Made by a program: the position numbers and the translations under genes. Below are positions 28,847-36,065 of a stretch of DNA of 39,458 nt, piece after piece. The number at the start of each line of letters is the position of its first letter. The stretch's first letter is position 1. The stretch is from Arthrobacter sp. RIT-PI-e (GTDB lineage: Bacteria > Actinomycetota > Actinomycetes > Actinomycetales > Micrococcaceae), in contig NZ_LGIU01000104.1 of the NCBI RefSeq assembly GCF_001187915.1, positions 1 to 39,458 of the forward strand. The letters run 5' to 3'. The notes below the pieces were generated by a model that saw nothing but the letters and a program-made list of their open reading frames with translations, did not search any database and was not told where the DNA came from.

Positions 28847-28882
28847 AGAAGAACCCCGGCCGTGACGGGCCGGGGTTCTTCT
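28847..28882 (-). terminator. Intercistronic hairpin between groES and groEL
   Basis: A perfect 15-bp stem (arms 28847-28861 and 28868-28882) with a 6-nt loop. In the minus-strand transcript the 3' arm ends in GGTTCTTCT. It lies 9 nt after the groES stop and 28 nt before the groEL start. It may be a partial terminator, an RNA processing site or a stabiliser setting the GroES:GroEL ratio. Confidence 0.65.
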
Positions 28883-28891
28883 TCGGGGTTA

Positions 28892-29188
28892 CTACTTGAC
28901 GACCACTGCGAGGACGTCGCGGGCGGAGAGCACCAGGTACTCGGTCCCGCCGTGCTTCACCTCGGTTCCGCCGTACTTCGAGTAGATGACGACGTCGCCC
29001 TCGGCGACGTCGACGGGGATGCGGTTGCCGTTGTCGTCGACGCGACCCGGTCCGACTGCCACGACCTCGCCCTCCTGGGGCTTCTCCTTGGCGGTGTCCG
29101 GGATGACGAGGCCGGAGGCAGTGGTCTGCTCGGCTTCGAGGGGGCGGACGACAATGCGATCCTCAAGGGGCTTGATAGAGACCGACAT
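28892..29188 (-). CDS. groES: Co-chaperonin GroES (10 kDa)
   Basis: A 98-residue Hsp10, full length. [17 protein letters not shown] opens the protein, the mobile loop is [12 protein letters not shown] (GroEL contact), and [18 protein letters not shown] closes the barrel. AAAGGAG lies 6 nt before the ATG at 29188; an open extension to 29323 runs through the promoter and is not coding. Controlled by two CIRCE elements and a consensus-like promoter upstream. Confidence 0.97.
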   Translation of the reverse strand: MSVSIKPLEDRIVVRPLEAEQTTASGLVIPDTAKEKPQEGEVVAVGPGRVDDNGNRIPVDVAEGDVVIYSKYGGTEVKHGGTEYLVLSARDVLAVVVK

Positions 29189-29280
29189 ACGGCTCTCCTT
29201 TGCGTTCGGTACCAATGGAATGAAGGCCGTCGGGGTGGCGCAGACCGTCGTCGCGGTGCCGGTGAACGCTTCCCTCGGGG

Positions 29281-29307
29281 TTGGCACCCACACGGAGCGA
29301 GTGCCAG
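29281..29307. promoter_or_regulatory. CIRCE element 2 (HrcA operator)
   Basis: TTGGCACCC-N9-GAGTGCCAG, the 9-9-9 CIRCE geometry with a few departures from TTAGCACTC-N9-GAGTGCTAA. It is just downstream of the groES -10 box, over the expected transcription start. Confidence 0.75.
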
Positions 29308-29312
29308 GTTCG

Positions 29313-29341
29313 ACTGTATGCAACGGTTAGCACTCGGTCAA
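29313..29341 (-). promoter_or_regulatory. groESL promoter
   Basis: Minus strand: TTGACC (29341-29336), 17-bp spacer, TACAGT (29318-29313). CIRCE 1 overlaps the -35 and CIRCE 2 covers the start region. Confidence 0.7.
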
Positions 29342-29353
29342 GACGAGTGCCAA
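29327..29353. promoter_or_regulatory. CIRCE element 1 (HrcA operator)
   Basis: TTAGCACTC-N9-GAGTGCCAA, one mismatch from the CIRCE consensus. In the family it is bound by the HrcA repressor and released on heat or protein stress. hrcA is not in this window. Confidence 0.9.
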
Positions 29354-29445
29354 TCAGGATGGCGCTCCAGCGATACGTCCGGAGTCATCGTGGAGGAATA
29401 CGTCATGGTTGGTTTGCGTAATTCACCTGTCTCCCTCTACGGTCT

Positions 29446-29464
29446 GAAGGTAAGCCTCACCTAA
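29446..29464. promoter_or_regulatory. DtxR/IdeR-type iron box
   Basis: GAAGGTAAGCCTCACCTAA; the complementary strand reads TTAGGTGAGGCTTACCTTC, close to the DtxR/IdeR consensus TTAGGTTAGGCTAACCTAA. It lies 45 bp before the binding-protein ATG and just after a weak promoter (TTGCGT 29414-29419, 18-bp spacer, TACGGT 29438-29443), so Fe2+-loaded repressor would block transcription. The rest of the 320-bp gap 29189-29508 holds the groESL control region. Confidence 0.8.
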
Positions 29465-29508
29465 CAACCCTCGTCCGGTCTCTCGGCCCTTCCTCCCCGG
29501 AGCTCTCC

Positions 29509-30459
29509 ATGCCACCTCTGCGTCTCCCTCTCCTGTCCGCCGTCGCCGTCGCCACCCTCGCCCTCACCGCCTGCGGGGGCTCCTCCGAGGCCGCGGACGC
29601 GCCGGCCGGCGCAACGGGCGGCACCGTCTCCGTGGAGCACGCACAGGGCACCACCGAGGTACCGGTCAACCCGGAGACCGTGTTCACGTTCGACCTCGGT
29701 GCACTCGACACCCTCGACGCCCTCGACATCCCCGTGGCGGGCGTACCGCAGGGCAACCTCCCGGCCCAGCTCTCGGCCTACGAGGGCGGGGACGTCACGA
29801 ACATCGGCTCGCTGAAGGAACCGGACTTCGAGGCGATCGCCGCGGCGGACCCTGACCTCATCATCATCTCGGCGCGGGTCGCGGACTCCTACGACGAGCT
29901 CTCCGCCATCGCCCCCACGATCGACCTCAGCGTCGACGACGCCGACCCGCTGGGCAGCTTCACCCGGAACACGGAGGAACTGGGGCAGATCTTCGGCATC
30001 GAGGACGCGGTGGACGAGCGACTTGCCGCCCTGGACGCGGAGATCGAGGACACACGGGCCGCCGCCGCCGACGCCGGGAACGGTCTGATCGTCATGACCA
30101 GCGCGGGCGAGGTGACCGCCTACGGCGCCACCTCCCGCTTCGGCCTGATCCACAGCGTGCTCGGCGTGGAGCCCGCCACCGAGGTGACCATGGACGGCCG
30201 TCACGGCGAGGCGATCTCCTTCGAGTACATCGCCGAGGCCAACCCCGCCCACCTCTTCGTGATCGACCGCGACGCCGCGATCGGCGAGGCAGGGGCCGCC
30301 GCCGCAGCCGTGCTGGACAACGAGCTGGTCAACGGCACGGACGCCGTGAAGAACGGCCACGTCACCTACCTGGACTCGGCGAGCTGGTACCTGATCGGCT
30401 ACGGGCTGAACAACCTCGACTCGATGATCGCCGCCGTCAACCAGGCCGTCACGGCCTGA
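29509..30459 (+). CDS. Siderophore ABC transporter substrate-binding lipoprotein
   Basis: A 316-residue lipoprotein: signal peptide with lipobox LTAC (lipidated Cys22), then a class III (FecB/CeuE-like) binding protein with two lobes joined by a long helix. HAQGTTEVPVNPETVFTFDLG, NIGSLKEPDFEAIAAADPDLIII and ASWYLIGYGLNNL fit the FatB/YclQ/CeuE group, which binds catecholate or carboxylate siderophores such as petrobactin. First gene of a four-gene operon with two permeases and an ATPase, behind an iron box. GGAG lies 7 nt before the ATG. Confidence 0.92.
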   Translation: MPPLRLPLLSAVAVATLALTACGGSSEAADAPAGATGGTVSVEHAQGTTEVPVNPETVFTFDLGALDTLDALDIPVAGVPQGNLPAQLSAYEGGDVTNIGSLKEPDFEAIAAADPDLIIISARVADSYDELSAIAPTIDLSVDDADPLGSFTRNTEELGQIFGIEDAVDERLAALDAEIEDTRAAAADAGNGLIVMTSAGEVTAYGATSRFGLIHSVLGVEPATEVTMDGRHGEAISFEYIAEANPAHLFVIDRDAAIGEAGAAAAAVLDNELVNGTDAVKNGHVTYLDSASWYLIGYGLNNLDSMIAAVNQAVTA

Positions 30460-30487
30460 TCCGCAGGGCTGCGAGCGCGGATCCTCG

Positions 30488-31498
30488 ATGACCACGGTCT
30501 CCCTCCGGCCGCAGCGGTCCGCTGCGCAGCACGGCTCCCCCCGCACCCCGAGGATCCGGTGGGCGGTGGGGGCCGTGCTGCTCCTGGCCGCGACCAGCCT
30601 CTTCGTCGGCGTCTCGAGCGTCTCCCCTGCCGCCCTGCTGGCCGGGGACGCCGGCGTGTGGCAGACCTTCCTGGTGAGCCGGGTCCCGCGGACGCTCGCG
30701 GTGGTGCTCGCCGGCATGGCCCTCAGCGTCGCGGGGTTCATCCTGCAGCTCATGGCGCGCAACCGCTTCGTGGAGCCCTCCACCGTGGGCACGGTGGAAT
30801 CGGCCACGGCGGGCATCCTCGTGGCCACGCTGCTCCTCCCCGCAGCGCCGATCGTGGCGAAGATGGGGATCGCCGCGGTCTTCGCGATCGCCGGGACCGC
30901 GCTCTTCCTCACGGTCCTGCGCCGCATCCCGCTCCGCGACACCCTGATCGTGCCGCTGGTGGGCATCATGCTCGGGGGTGTGATCGGGGCGGTGACCACG
31001 TTCTTCGCCTACCGGTTCGATCTGCTGCAGACCCTGAACACCTGGATGATCGGCGACTTCTCCGGGTTGGTCCGCGGCCGCTACGAGCTCCTGTGGATCG
31101 TGGCCGTGCTGGCCGTGGTCGGGTACGTCTGTGCCGACCACTTCACCGTGGCCGGCATGGGGCAGGACTTCACCACCAACCTCGGGCTGAACTACCGGCG
31201 GACCATGAACCTGGGTCTGGTCCTCGTGAGCCTCATCAGCGCCGTGGTGGTGGTGGTCGGCGCGATCCCCTTCCTCGGCCTGATCGTGCCCAACCTCGTG
31301 TCCCTGCTCATCGGCGACAACGTGCGGCGCGCCGTCCCCTGGATCGCGGTGTTCGGTGCGGGGTTCGTGCTGCTGTGCGACATCCTCGGCAGGATCATCC
31401 GCTTCCCCTACGAGGTACCGGTGGGTGTGGTGGTGTCCGTGGTGGGCAGTGCGCTGTTCATCGTCCTGCTGGTCCGGAGGAGTGCCGGTGCGCGCTAG
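30488..31498 (+). CDS. Siderophore ABC transporter permease 1 (FecCD family, FatD/YclN-like)
   Basis: A 336-residue integral membrane protein with about nine or ten spans. FecCD-family features are VSRVPRTLAVVLAGMALSVAG near the N-terminus, RNRFVEPSTVGTVESA, and the ATPase-contacting GAIPFLGLIVPNLVSLLIG loop region. It forms the heterodimeric channel with permease 2. It starts 28 nt after the binding-protein gene with a weak ribosome site. Its last 11 bases overlap the GTG start of permease 2, so the two are translationally coupled. Confidence 0.92.
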   Translation: MTTVSLRPQRSAAQHGSPRTPRIRWAVGAVLLLAATSLFVGVSSVSPAALLAGDAGVWQTFLVSRVPRTLAVVLAGMALSVAGFILQLMARNRFVEPSTVGTVESATAGILVATLLLPAAPIVAKMGIAAVFAIAGTALFLTVLRRIPLRDTLIVPLVGIMLGGVIGAVTTFFAYRFDLLQTLNTWMIGDFSGLVRGRYELLWIVAVLAVVGYVCADHFTVAGMGQDFTTNLGLNYRRTMNLGLVLVSLISAVVVVVGAIPFLGLIVPNLVSLLIGDNVRRAVPWIAVFGAGFVLLCDILGRIIRFPYEVPVGVVVSVVGSALFIVLLVRRSAGAR

Positions 31499-32756
31499 GA
31501 CCGACGCCCTCCCCTCGGCCCTGGTGCAGTCCGGCCGCAAGCCCGTGCGCTCGCTGCCGCCCGCGTTCTGGCTGGTGGCACTCGGCATCGCCGCGATCGG
31601 CGTCGTCGTCGCGTTCCTGCTCGTGGGACTGCAGGGCAACCTCGCCTACGTGCTGCCGCGGAGGCTCAACCGCGTGGGGGCCATGGCGGTGGTGGCGGTG
31701 GCCGTCGCGGTGTCCACCATCCTGTTCCAGACGGTGACGGGCAACCGGATCCTCACGCCGTCGATCATGGGCTTGGACGCCCTGTACATCCTCCTCCAGA
31801 CGGTGCTGGCCTTCGCACTCGGCGCCGGTACGCTCCTGAACCTCGGCGCTCCTCTGCGCTTCCTGGTCGAGGTGACCCTCATGGTCACCTTCTCGGCGCT
31901 GCTCTACCGGTGGCTCTTCAACGGCCGGGGGCGCAGCCTGCACCTGCTGCTGCTGGTGGGCATCGTGTTCGGGGTGTTCTTCCGCGGCGTGTCCTCCCTC
32001 CTGCAGCGCCTGATGGACCCGAGCGAGTACATCATCCTGCAGGACCTGTTCTTTGCGAGCTTCAACCGCGTGGATCCCACCCTGCTGCTGATCTCGGCGC
32101 TCGTGGTGACGGCTCTGGGTGTTGTGGCGTGGCGGCTCCGGCCCCCCCTCGACGTCCTGGCCCCCGGACGGGACACCGCGGCGCACCCCGGGGTGGACCA
32201 CCGCCGCACCGTCACCCAGGTGCTGGTGATCTGCTCGGTGCTCGTCGCGGTGTCCACCGCCCTCGTGGGACCGGTCACCTTCTTCGGGCTGCTGATCTCG
32301 GCGCTCGCCTACCCGCTGTGCCGGCAGTTCCGGCACGCGGTGGTGCTCCCGATCGCCGTCCTCCTCGGCGTGATCGCCCTGGTGGGCGGGCAGCTGGTGC
32401 TGGAGCAGGTCTTCTCCTTCGACACCGCCCTGAGCATCGTCATCGAGTTCGTGGGCGGCATCGTGTTCCTCACCCTCCTCCTGAAAGGCCGGGTCCGTTG
32501 TTCACCATCGACCACGCCACGAAACGGTACGGCTCCGCCACGGTGGTGGACGACGTCAGCTGCGTCATCCCCCGCGGCGGCGTCACCTCGATCATCGGGC
32601 CCAACGGGGCCGGGAAGTCCACCCTGCTCTCGATGGTCAGCCGCCTCCTGCCCCTGGACACCGGACGCGTGGAGGTGGCCGGACTCGACGTCGCCCCCAC
32701 CGCCGGGCCCGAGCTCGCACGGACGCTGTCCATCCTCCGGCAGGAGAACCAGCTGA
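31488..32756 (+). CDS. Siderophore ABC transporter permease 2 (FatC/YclO-like), reads into ATPase gene
   Basis: FecCD-type permease; residues 1-337 are family-like (RILTPSIMGLDALYILLQ, GPVTFFGLLISALAYPL, ending FVGGIVFLTLLLKGRVR). The GTG at 31488 has GGAGG 7 nt upstream and overlaps permease 1. Normally the protein would end about here (~32,498), but the frame has no stop until 32756. It therefore adds about 85 Pro/Ser/Thr/Trp-rich residues read out of frame through the first third of the ATPase gene. A TGA in another frame at 32482-32484 would end it correctly if a single base were gained or lost just upstream. Either the stop was lost by mutation or error, or a long overlap is real. The transport domain itself looks intact. 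Confidence 0.82.
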   Translation: MRARTDALPSALVQSGRKPVRSLPPAFWLVALGIAAIGVVVAFLLVGLQGNLAYVLPRRLNRVGAMAVVAVAVAVSTILFQTVTGNRILTPSIMGLDALYILLQTVLAFALGAGTLLNLGAPLRFLVEVTLMVTFSALLYRWLFNGRGRSLHLLLLVGIVFGVFFRGVSSLLQRLMDPSEYIILQDLFFASFNRVDPTLLLISALVVTALGVVAWRLRPPLDVLAPGRDTAAHPGVDHRRTVTQVLVICSVLVAVSTALVGPVTFFGLLISALAYPLCRQFRHAVVLPIAVLLGVIALVGGQLVLEQVFSFDTALSIVIEFVGGIVFLTLLLKGRVRCSPSTTPRNGTAPPRWWTTSAASSPAAASPRSSGPTGPGSPPCSRWSAASCPWTPDAWRWPDSTSPPPPGPSSHGRCPSSGRRTS

Positions 32757-33256
32757 CGGTCCGCCTGACCGTCCGGGACCTCGTGGGGTTCGGCCGCTTC
32801 CCGCACAACAACGGCCGGTCCACGGCGATCGACCGCGAGCACATCGAGCGTGCGCTGGCCTACCTGGACCTCACCATCCTGGCGGACCGGTTCGTGGACG
32901 AGCTCTCCGGCGGCCAGCGGCAGCGCGCCTTCATCGCCATGGTGCTGGCCCAGGACACGGACTACGTCCTGCTGGACGAGCCGCTGAACAACCTCGACAT
33001 GCGGCACTCCGTGGACATGATGCGCCTGCTCCGCCGGCTGGTGGACGAGCTGGGGAAGACCGTGGTGCTGGTGATCCACGACATCAACTTCGCCTCCTGC
33101 TACTCGGACACCATCGTGGCCATGCGCGAGGGCGCGGTGATCCACACCGGCACGCCGGAGGAGATCATGACGCCGGCCGTGCTGCAGGACGTCTACGACG
33201 TGGAGATCCAGGTGGAGCTGATCCGGGGCAACAGGATCGGCGTGTACTTCACCTAG
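32498..33256 (+). CDS. Siderophore ABC transporter ATP-binding protein (FatE/YclP-like)
   Basis: A 252-residue ATPase, the usual length of YclP-type proteins. Walker A GPNGAGKST at residues 34-42, Q-loop in LRQENQL, signature LSGGQRQR near residue 135, Walker B YVLLDEP near 160, and switch His in VLVIHDIN. I chose the TTG at 32498 (FTIDHATKRYG): it is the only start near the domain edge, with GAAAGG 8-9 nt upstream. Its first 259 bases are overlapped by the out-of-frame tail of permease 2. It energises siderophore import; C-terminal VELIRGNRIGVYFT is typical of the group. The stop TAG is part of the -10 box of the next gene. Confidence 0.92.
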   Translation: MFTIDHATKRYGSATVVDDVSCVIPRGGVTSIIGPNGAGKSTLLSMVSRLLPLDTGRVEVAGLDVAPTAGPELARTLSILRQENQLTVRLTVRDLVGFGRFPHNNGRSTAIDREHIERALAYLDLTILADRFVDELSGGQRQRAFIAMVLAQDTDYVLLDEPLNNLDMRHSVDMMRLLRRLVDELGKTVVLVIHDINFASCYSDTIVAMREGAVIHTGTPEEIMTPAVLQDVYDVEIQVELIRGNRIGVYFT

Positions 33257-33259
33257 GCT
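33254..33259 (+). promoter_or_regulatory. -10 box of methyltransferase gene, leaderless-type
   Basis: TAGGCT, starting on the stop codon of the ATPase gene, is followed by GGGCCC and the ATG at 33266. The same arrangement (TAGGGT-GGGCCC-GTG) precedes the GNAT gene at 36581. Confidence 0.5.
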
Positions 33260-33265
33260 GGGCCC

Positions 33266-34480
33266 ATGGCTTCGGACAACATCGCGGACATCCTGACGCC
33301 GGAGGGCTGGGAGCTGCTGAACTCCCTCGATCCCTACGTCGAAGCGGACAGCCTGCGGCTCACCGAACAGCTCCGGAAGGCCGGGCACCCTCCCGAGCGC
33401 GTTGCCGCCGCCCTCACCCAGTCCAGGCTGCGGGCCCGGGCGGCCGCCAAGTTCGGCCCGTTCGCAGGGCACATGGTGTTCACGGCGGCGGGGCTGGAGC
33501 AGGCCACGCGGCTCTCGGTGGCCGCCCGCCACGCGCAGCGCTTCGTGGACGCCGGCCTGGTCAGGGTGGCGGATCTCGGCTGCGGTCTCGGAGCTGACAG
33601 CATGGCCCTGGCCACCCTGGACCGCGAGGTGACCGCCGTCGAGCTGGACGAGACCACCGCCGCCGCCGCGACCATGAACCTGCTGCCCTTCCCCAACGCA
33701 CGCGTGGTCAACGCGGACGCCTCCTCCGTGGACACGGCGGAGTACGACGCCGTGTGGCTGGACCCGGCGCGCAGGACCACGACGACGTCGGGCACCTCCC
33801 GTCTCTTCGATCCCGAGGCGTTCTCCCCTCCCCTGTCCTTCGTGCAGGAACTCGCGGACCGCGGCACGGCGATGGGCGTCAAGATGGGCCCCGGCATGCC
33901 GCACGACTCCGTCCCCGCACGGTGCGAGGCGCAGTGGGTCTCGGTGGACGGCGACGTCACCGAGGTGGCCCTGTGGTTCAACGCGCTCCGCCGCGAGGGT
34001 GTCCGGCGCGCCGCGCTCGTGATCGGGTCGCGGGGTGCGGCGGAGCTGACCCCGGACGCGGACTTCGGCGACGGCCCCACCGCGCCCGTCGGGGCGCCGG
34101 AGGGGTATCTGTACGAACCGGACGGCGCGGTGATCCGCGCCGAACTGGTGGCGGACCTCGCCGCACGGCTGGGCGGGCACCTGCTCGATCCGATGATCGC
34201 CTACGTCTGCGCGCCAGCACACCGGGAAACACCCTTCGCCCGTGCGTACCGGATCCTCGAGGTACGCCCCTACAACATGAGGGCGCTGAAGGCCTGGGTG
34301 CGCGCGGAGGGCATCGGCGTCCTCGACATCAAGAAGCGCGGCACCTCCGCCACCCCGGAGGAGGTGCGCAAACAGCTCCTGACCGGATCGGGCAAGGGCC
34401 GGAAGAAGGCCACCCTGGTGCTGACGCGCATCGGCGAGGAACGCGTGGTGATCGTCGTCGAACCGGTCCCGGCACCATAG
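33266..34480 (+). CDS. Class I SAM-dependent methyltransferase with THUMP-like domain
   Basis: A 404-residue protein. The N-terminal helical part (LTPEGWELLNSLDPY; ARAAAKFGPFAGHMVFTAAG) is followed by a Rossmann methyltransferase core with motif I VADLGCGLGADSMAL, acidic VELDETTA and the motif VWLDPARR, which resembles the DP(A/P)R motifs of RNA methyltransferases. The C-terminal ~80 residues (VRPYNMRALKAWVRAEGIG, DIKKRGTSATPEEVRKQL) form the THUMP-like region. The exact target is not known to me; RNA is likely. The gene often sits near groESL in actinobacteria. It appears to be transcribed from its own leaderless promoter. Confidence 0.87.
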   Translation: MASDNIADILTPEGWELLNSLDPYVEADSLRLTEQLRKAGHPPERVAAALTQSRLRARAAAKFGPFAGHMVFTAAGLEQATRLSVAARHAQRFVDAGLVRVADLGCGLGADSMALATLDREVTAVELDETTAAAATMNLLPFPNARVVNADASSVDTAEYDAVWLDPARRTTTTSGTSRLFDPEAFSPPLSFVQELADRGTAMGVKMGPGMPHDSVPARCEAQWVSVDGDVTEVALWFNALRREGVRRAALVIGSRGAAELTPDADFGDGPTAPVGAPEGYLYEPDGAVIRAELVADLAARLGGHLLDPMIAYVCAPAHRETPFARAYRILEVRPYNMRALKAWVRAEGIGVLDIKKRGTSATPEEVRKQLLTGSGKGRKKATLVLTRIGEERVVIVVEPVPAP

Positions 34481-34539
34481 GACGGCGGAACTCCCTAGAC
34501 TCGAGAACGGCAGCAACAGGAATCCGGAAGGTGGCAGGC

Positions 34540-35241
34540 ATGGCGGACAGCACGGCGGCTTCGGCGGACGTACGGCATGGGGTGCTGTTCGACGTGGACG
34601 GCACGCTCGTGGACTCCAACTACCACCACGCGATCGCCTGGTGGCAGGGCTTCCGCCGGTTCGGCCACGACGTCCCGCTGGCCGAGATCCACCGCGCCAT
34701 CGGGATGAGCGGCGACAAGCTCGTGGCCCATCTCCTCGGCGAGGACCGCGACGCGGAGCAGGATGCCGAGATCGACGCCACGCACGGAGCGGTGTTCTCC
34801 ACCTACCACCCGGGGCTGCGGGCGTTCGCCGGAGCCTCCGACCTGCTGCGCCGGTGCGCCGGCGACGGCCTGGTGGTGGTGCTCGCCTCCTCCGCCTCGG
34901 AACAGGACGTCGCGATCAACCGCAGCGTCATCGACGCCGACGACGCCATCACCGCCGCCACGAGCTCGGGCGACGCCGAGAACAGCAAACCCTCCCCCGA
35001 CATCCTGGAGGCGGCACTCGAGGCCGGCGGGCTCGAGGCCTCGAACACCGTCTTCGTGGGTGACTCCGTGTGGGACGTCATCGCCGCGGCGGAGCTGGGG
35101 ATCCCCACCATCGGCCTGGCCTCGGGAGGCACGAGCGAGGCGGAACTGCGCGAGGCCGGCGCCGTCGAGGTGTACCAGGACGTCAAAGCCCTGCTCGACG
35201 CCTTCGACGACGGCGCCCTGCACCGGCTCGCCGCGTCCTGA
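34540..35241 (+). CDS. HAD-superfamily hydrolase (phosphoglycolate phosphatase-like)
   Basis: A 233-residue haloacid dehalogenase-type phosphatase. Motif I DVDGTLVDS carries the nucleophilic Asp and the acid/base Asp; motif II is VVLASSAS; the motif III Lys is in SKPSPDIL; motif IV is FVGDSVWD. The helical cap between motifs I and II (HHAIAWWQGFRRFGHDVP and following) marks subclass IA. The substrate is unknown; phosphosugars are common. GGAAGG lies 8 nt before the ATG at 34540, and a TAGACT box (34495-34500) may be the -10. Confidence 0.9.
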   Translation: MADSTAASADVRHGVLFDVDGTLVDSNYHHAIAWWQGFRRFGHDVPLAEIHRAIGMSGDKLVAHLLGEDRDAEQDAEIDATHGAVFSTYHPGLRAFAGASDLLRRCAGDGLVVVLASSASEQDVAINRSVIDADDAITAATSSGDAENSKPSPDILEAALEAGGLEASNTVFVGDSVWDVIAAAELGIPTIGLASGGTSEAELREAGAVEVYQDVKALLDAFDDGALHRLAAS

Positions 35242-35242
35242 T

Positions 35243-35272
35243 GGTCCCGGGGACCACTCGGCTCCCGGGACC
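35243..35272 (+). terminator. Terminator candidate after the HAD gene
   Basis: Perfect 9-bp arms GGTCCCGGG (35243-35251) and CCCGGGACC (35264-35272) with a 12-nt loop, starting 2 nt after the HAD stop. No T-run. The rest of 35273-35475 has a possible TAGTGT -10 (35360-35365) and no gene that I can support. Confidence 0.55.
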
Positions 35273-35475
35273 GCCCGTGCTCGGCCGGCCACATGCAGGA
35301 CCAGCCCCTGCACAGCGAACTCACAGAAGAGCTGGTGGTGTCCTGCACCGGGTGGCGCGTAGTGTGGGGAGCAGCGGTCTAGACACAGGCGGCTGACTAC
35401 AGTTCTGTTCCTCATCGCAGCGGCTCCCGACCGTGGCCCGTGGACAGGGCACCATCCCCGAAAGGGGCGTGCATC

Positions 35476-35619
35476 ATGCGCATCGTTCATCTCCTCACCT
35501 CATCCGCGACCGCGGCCTCCATCCGGCCGGCGAGTTCCCCCGAACCGTCCGCCCACCGCCGCAGATCCTCGCCCGTCGCCATCCGATCCTCCGACGTCGT
35601 CGACGTCCTCACGCGGTAG
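35476..35619 (+). CDS. Candidate small protein, 47 residues
   Basis: ATG preceded by GAAAGGGG with an 8-nt spacer. The peptide begins MRIVHLLTSSATAASIRPAS, then is Ser/Arg/Pro-rich and ends VVDVLTR. About 85% of third positions are G/C, close to real genes here. It precedes the 108-residue hypothetical by about 100 bp, with a small hairpin in between. It resembles no family I know; it could be a leader peptide or chance. Confidence 0.3.
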   Translation: MRIVHLLTSSATAASIRPASSPEPSAHRRRSSPVAIRSSDVVDVLTR

Positions 35620-35647
35620 CCGCGCGCTCGCGCACCCTGCCGCACAC

Positions 35648-35667
35648 GACTCGCCTCCGAGCGAGTC
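35648..35667 (+). promoter_or_regulatory. Hairpin before the 108-residue hypothetical gene
   Basis: Perfect 7-bp arms GACTCGC/GCGAGTC with a 6-nt loop, between the small ORF and the gene at 35723. There is no T-run, so its role (attenuator, processing site or none) is open. Confidence 0.3.
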
Positions 35668-35722
35668 CTCTCCCGTCGGCTCGTTCCGGCGACCCTGCAG
35701 TACCCATGCGAAGGATCCCCTC

Positions 35723-36049
35723 ATGCAACACCTCGACAGCTTCTCCTCCACCTGCCTCACCCTCACCGACGACGGCTCCCTCGTTCCCGTGGACGAGCTG
35801 GAGGGCCTCTACCTCTACTGGTGCTCCGGGACGGGCGAGACGCCCGTCGGGACCCCGGCCCTCCTGGAATCCCTCGCGGGCCTGGGTGCGGAGCCCGTCC
35901 AGCAGGACGGCGTCGACTACGTGGAGGGCCTGGTCCTCACGGGCGATGTCGTCGCCGACTTCATCCTGGAGCACGACTTCGTAGGTGCCTGGGGTGTACC
36001 CACCCGCTGGGACGTCGACGCGCTCCCGGCGATCGCCACCGCGTCGTAG
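35723..36049 (+). CDS. Hypothetical acidic protein, 108 residues
   Basis: I recognise no family. It is acidic (many Asp/Glu, few Lys/Arg), without signal peptide or membrane segment. It reads like a compact alpha/beta protein: LTLTDDGSLVPVDELEGLYLYW, VGTPALLESLAGLGAEP, and a C-terminal VVADFILEHDFVGAWGVPTRWD. GAAGGA lies 7 nt before the ATG, a good site that supports expression. It is followed after 16 nt by the YbaK-type deacylase gene, so they may share a transcript. Confidence 0.65.
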   Translation: MQHLDSFSSTCLTLTDDGSLVPVDELEGLYLYWCSGTGETPVGTPALLESLAGLGAEPVQQDGVDYVEGLVLTGDVVADFILEHDFVGAWGVPTRWDVDALPAIATAS

Positions 36050-36065
36050 CGCCGCGCAGTCCTCG

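Noticed and set aside
32309..34516. 735-codon open frame on the minus strand opposite the ATPase and methyltransferase genes
   Set aside because: Composition is His/Gly/Val/Arg/Asp-rich with no domain; the plus strand encodes clear Walker and methyltransferase motifs. Long antisense frames are common in high-GC DNA.
35433..35984. 183-codon plus-strand frame over the small ORF and hypothetical gene
   Set aside because: Arg/Pro/Ser/Thr-rich out-of-frame composition; the 35723-36049 frame has a better ribosome site and protein-like sequence.
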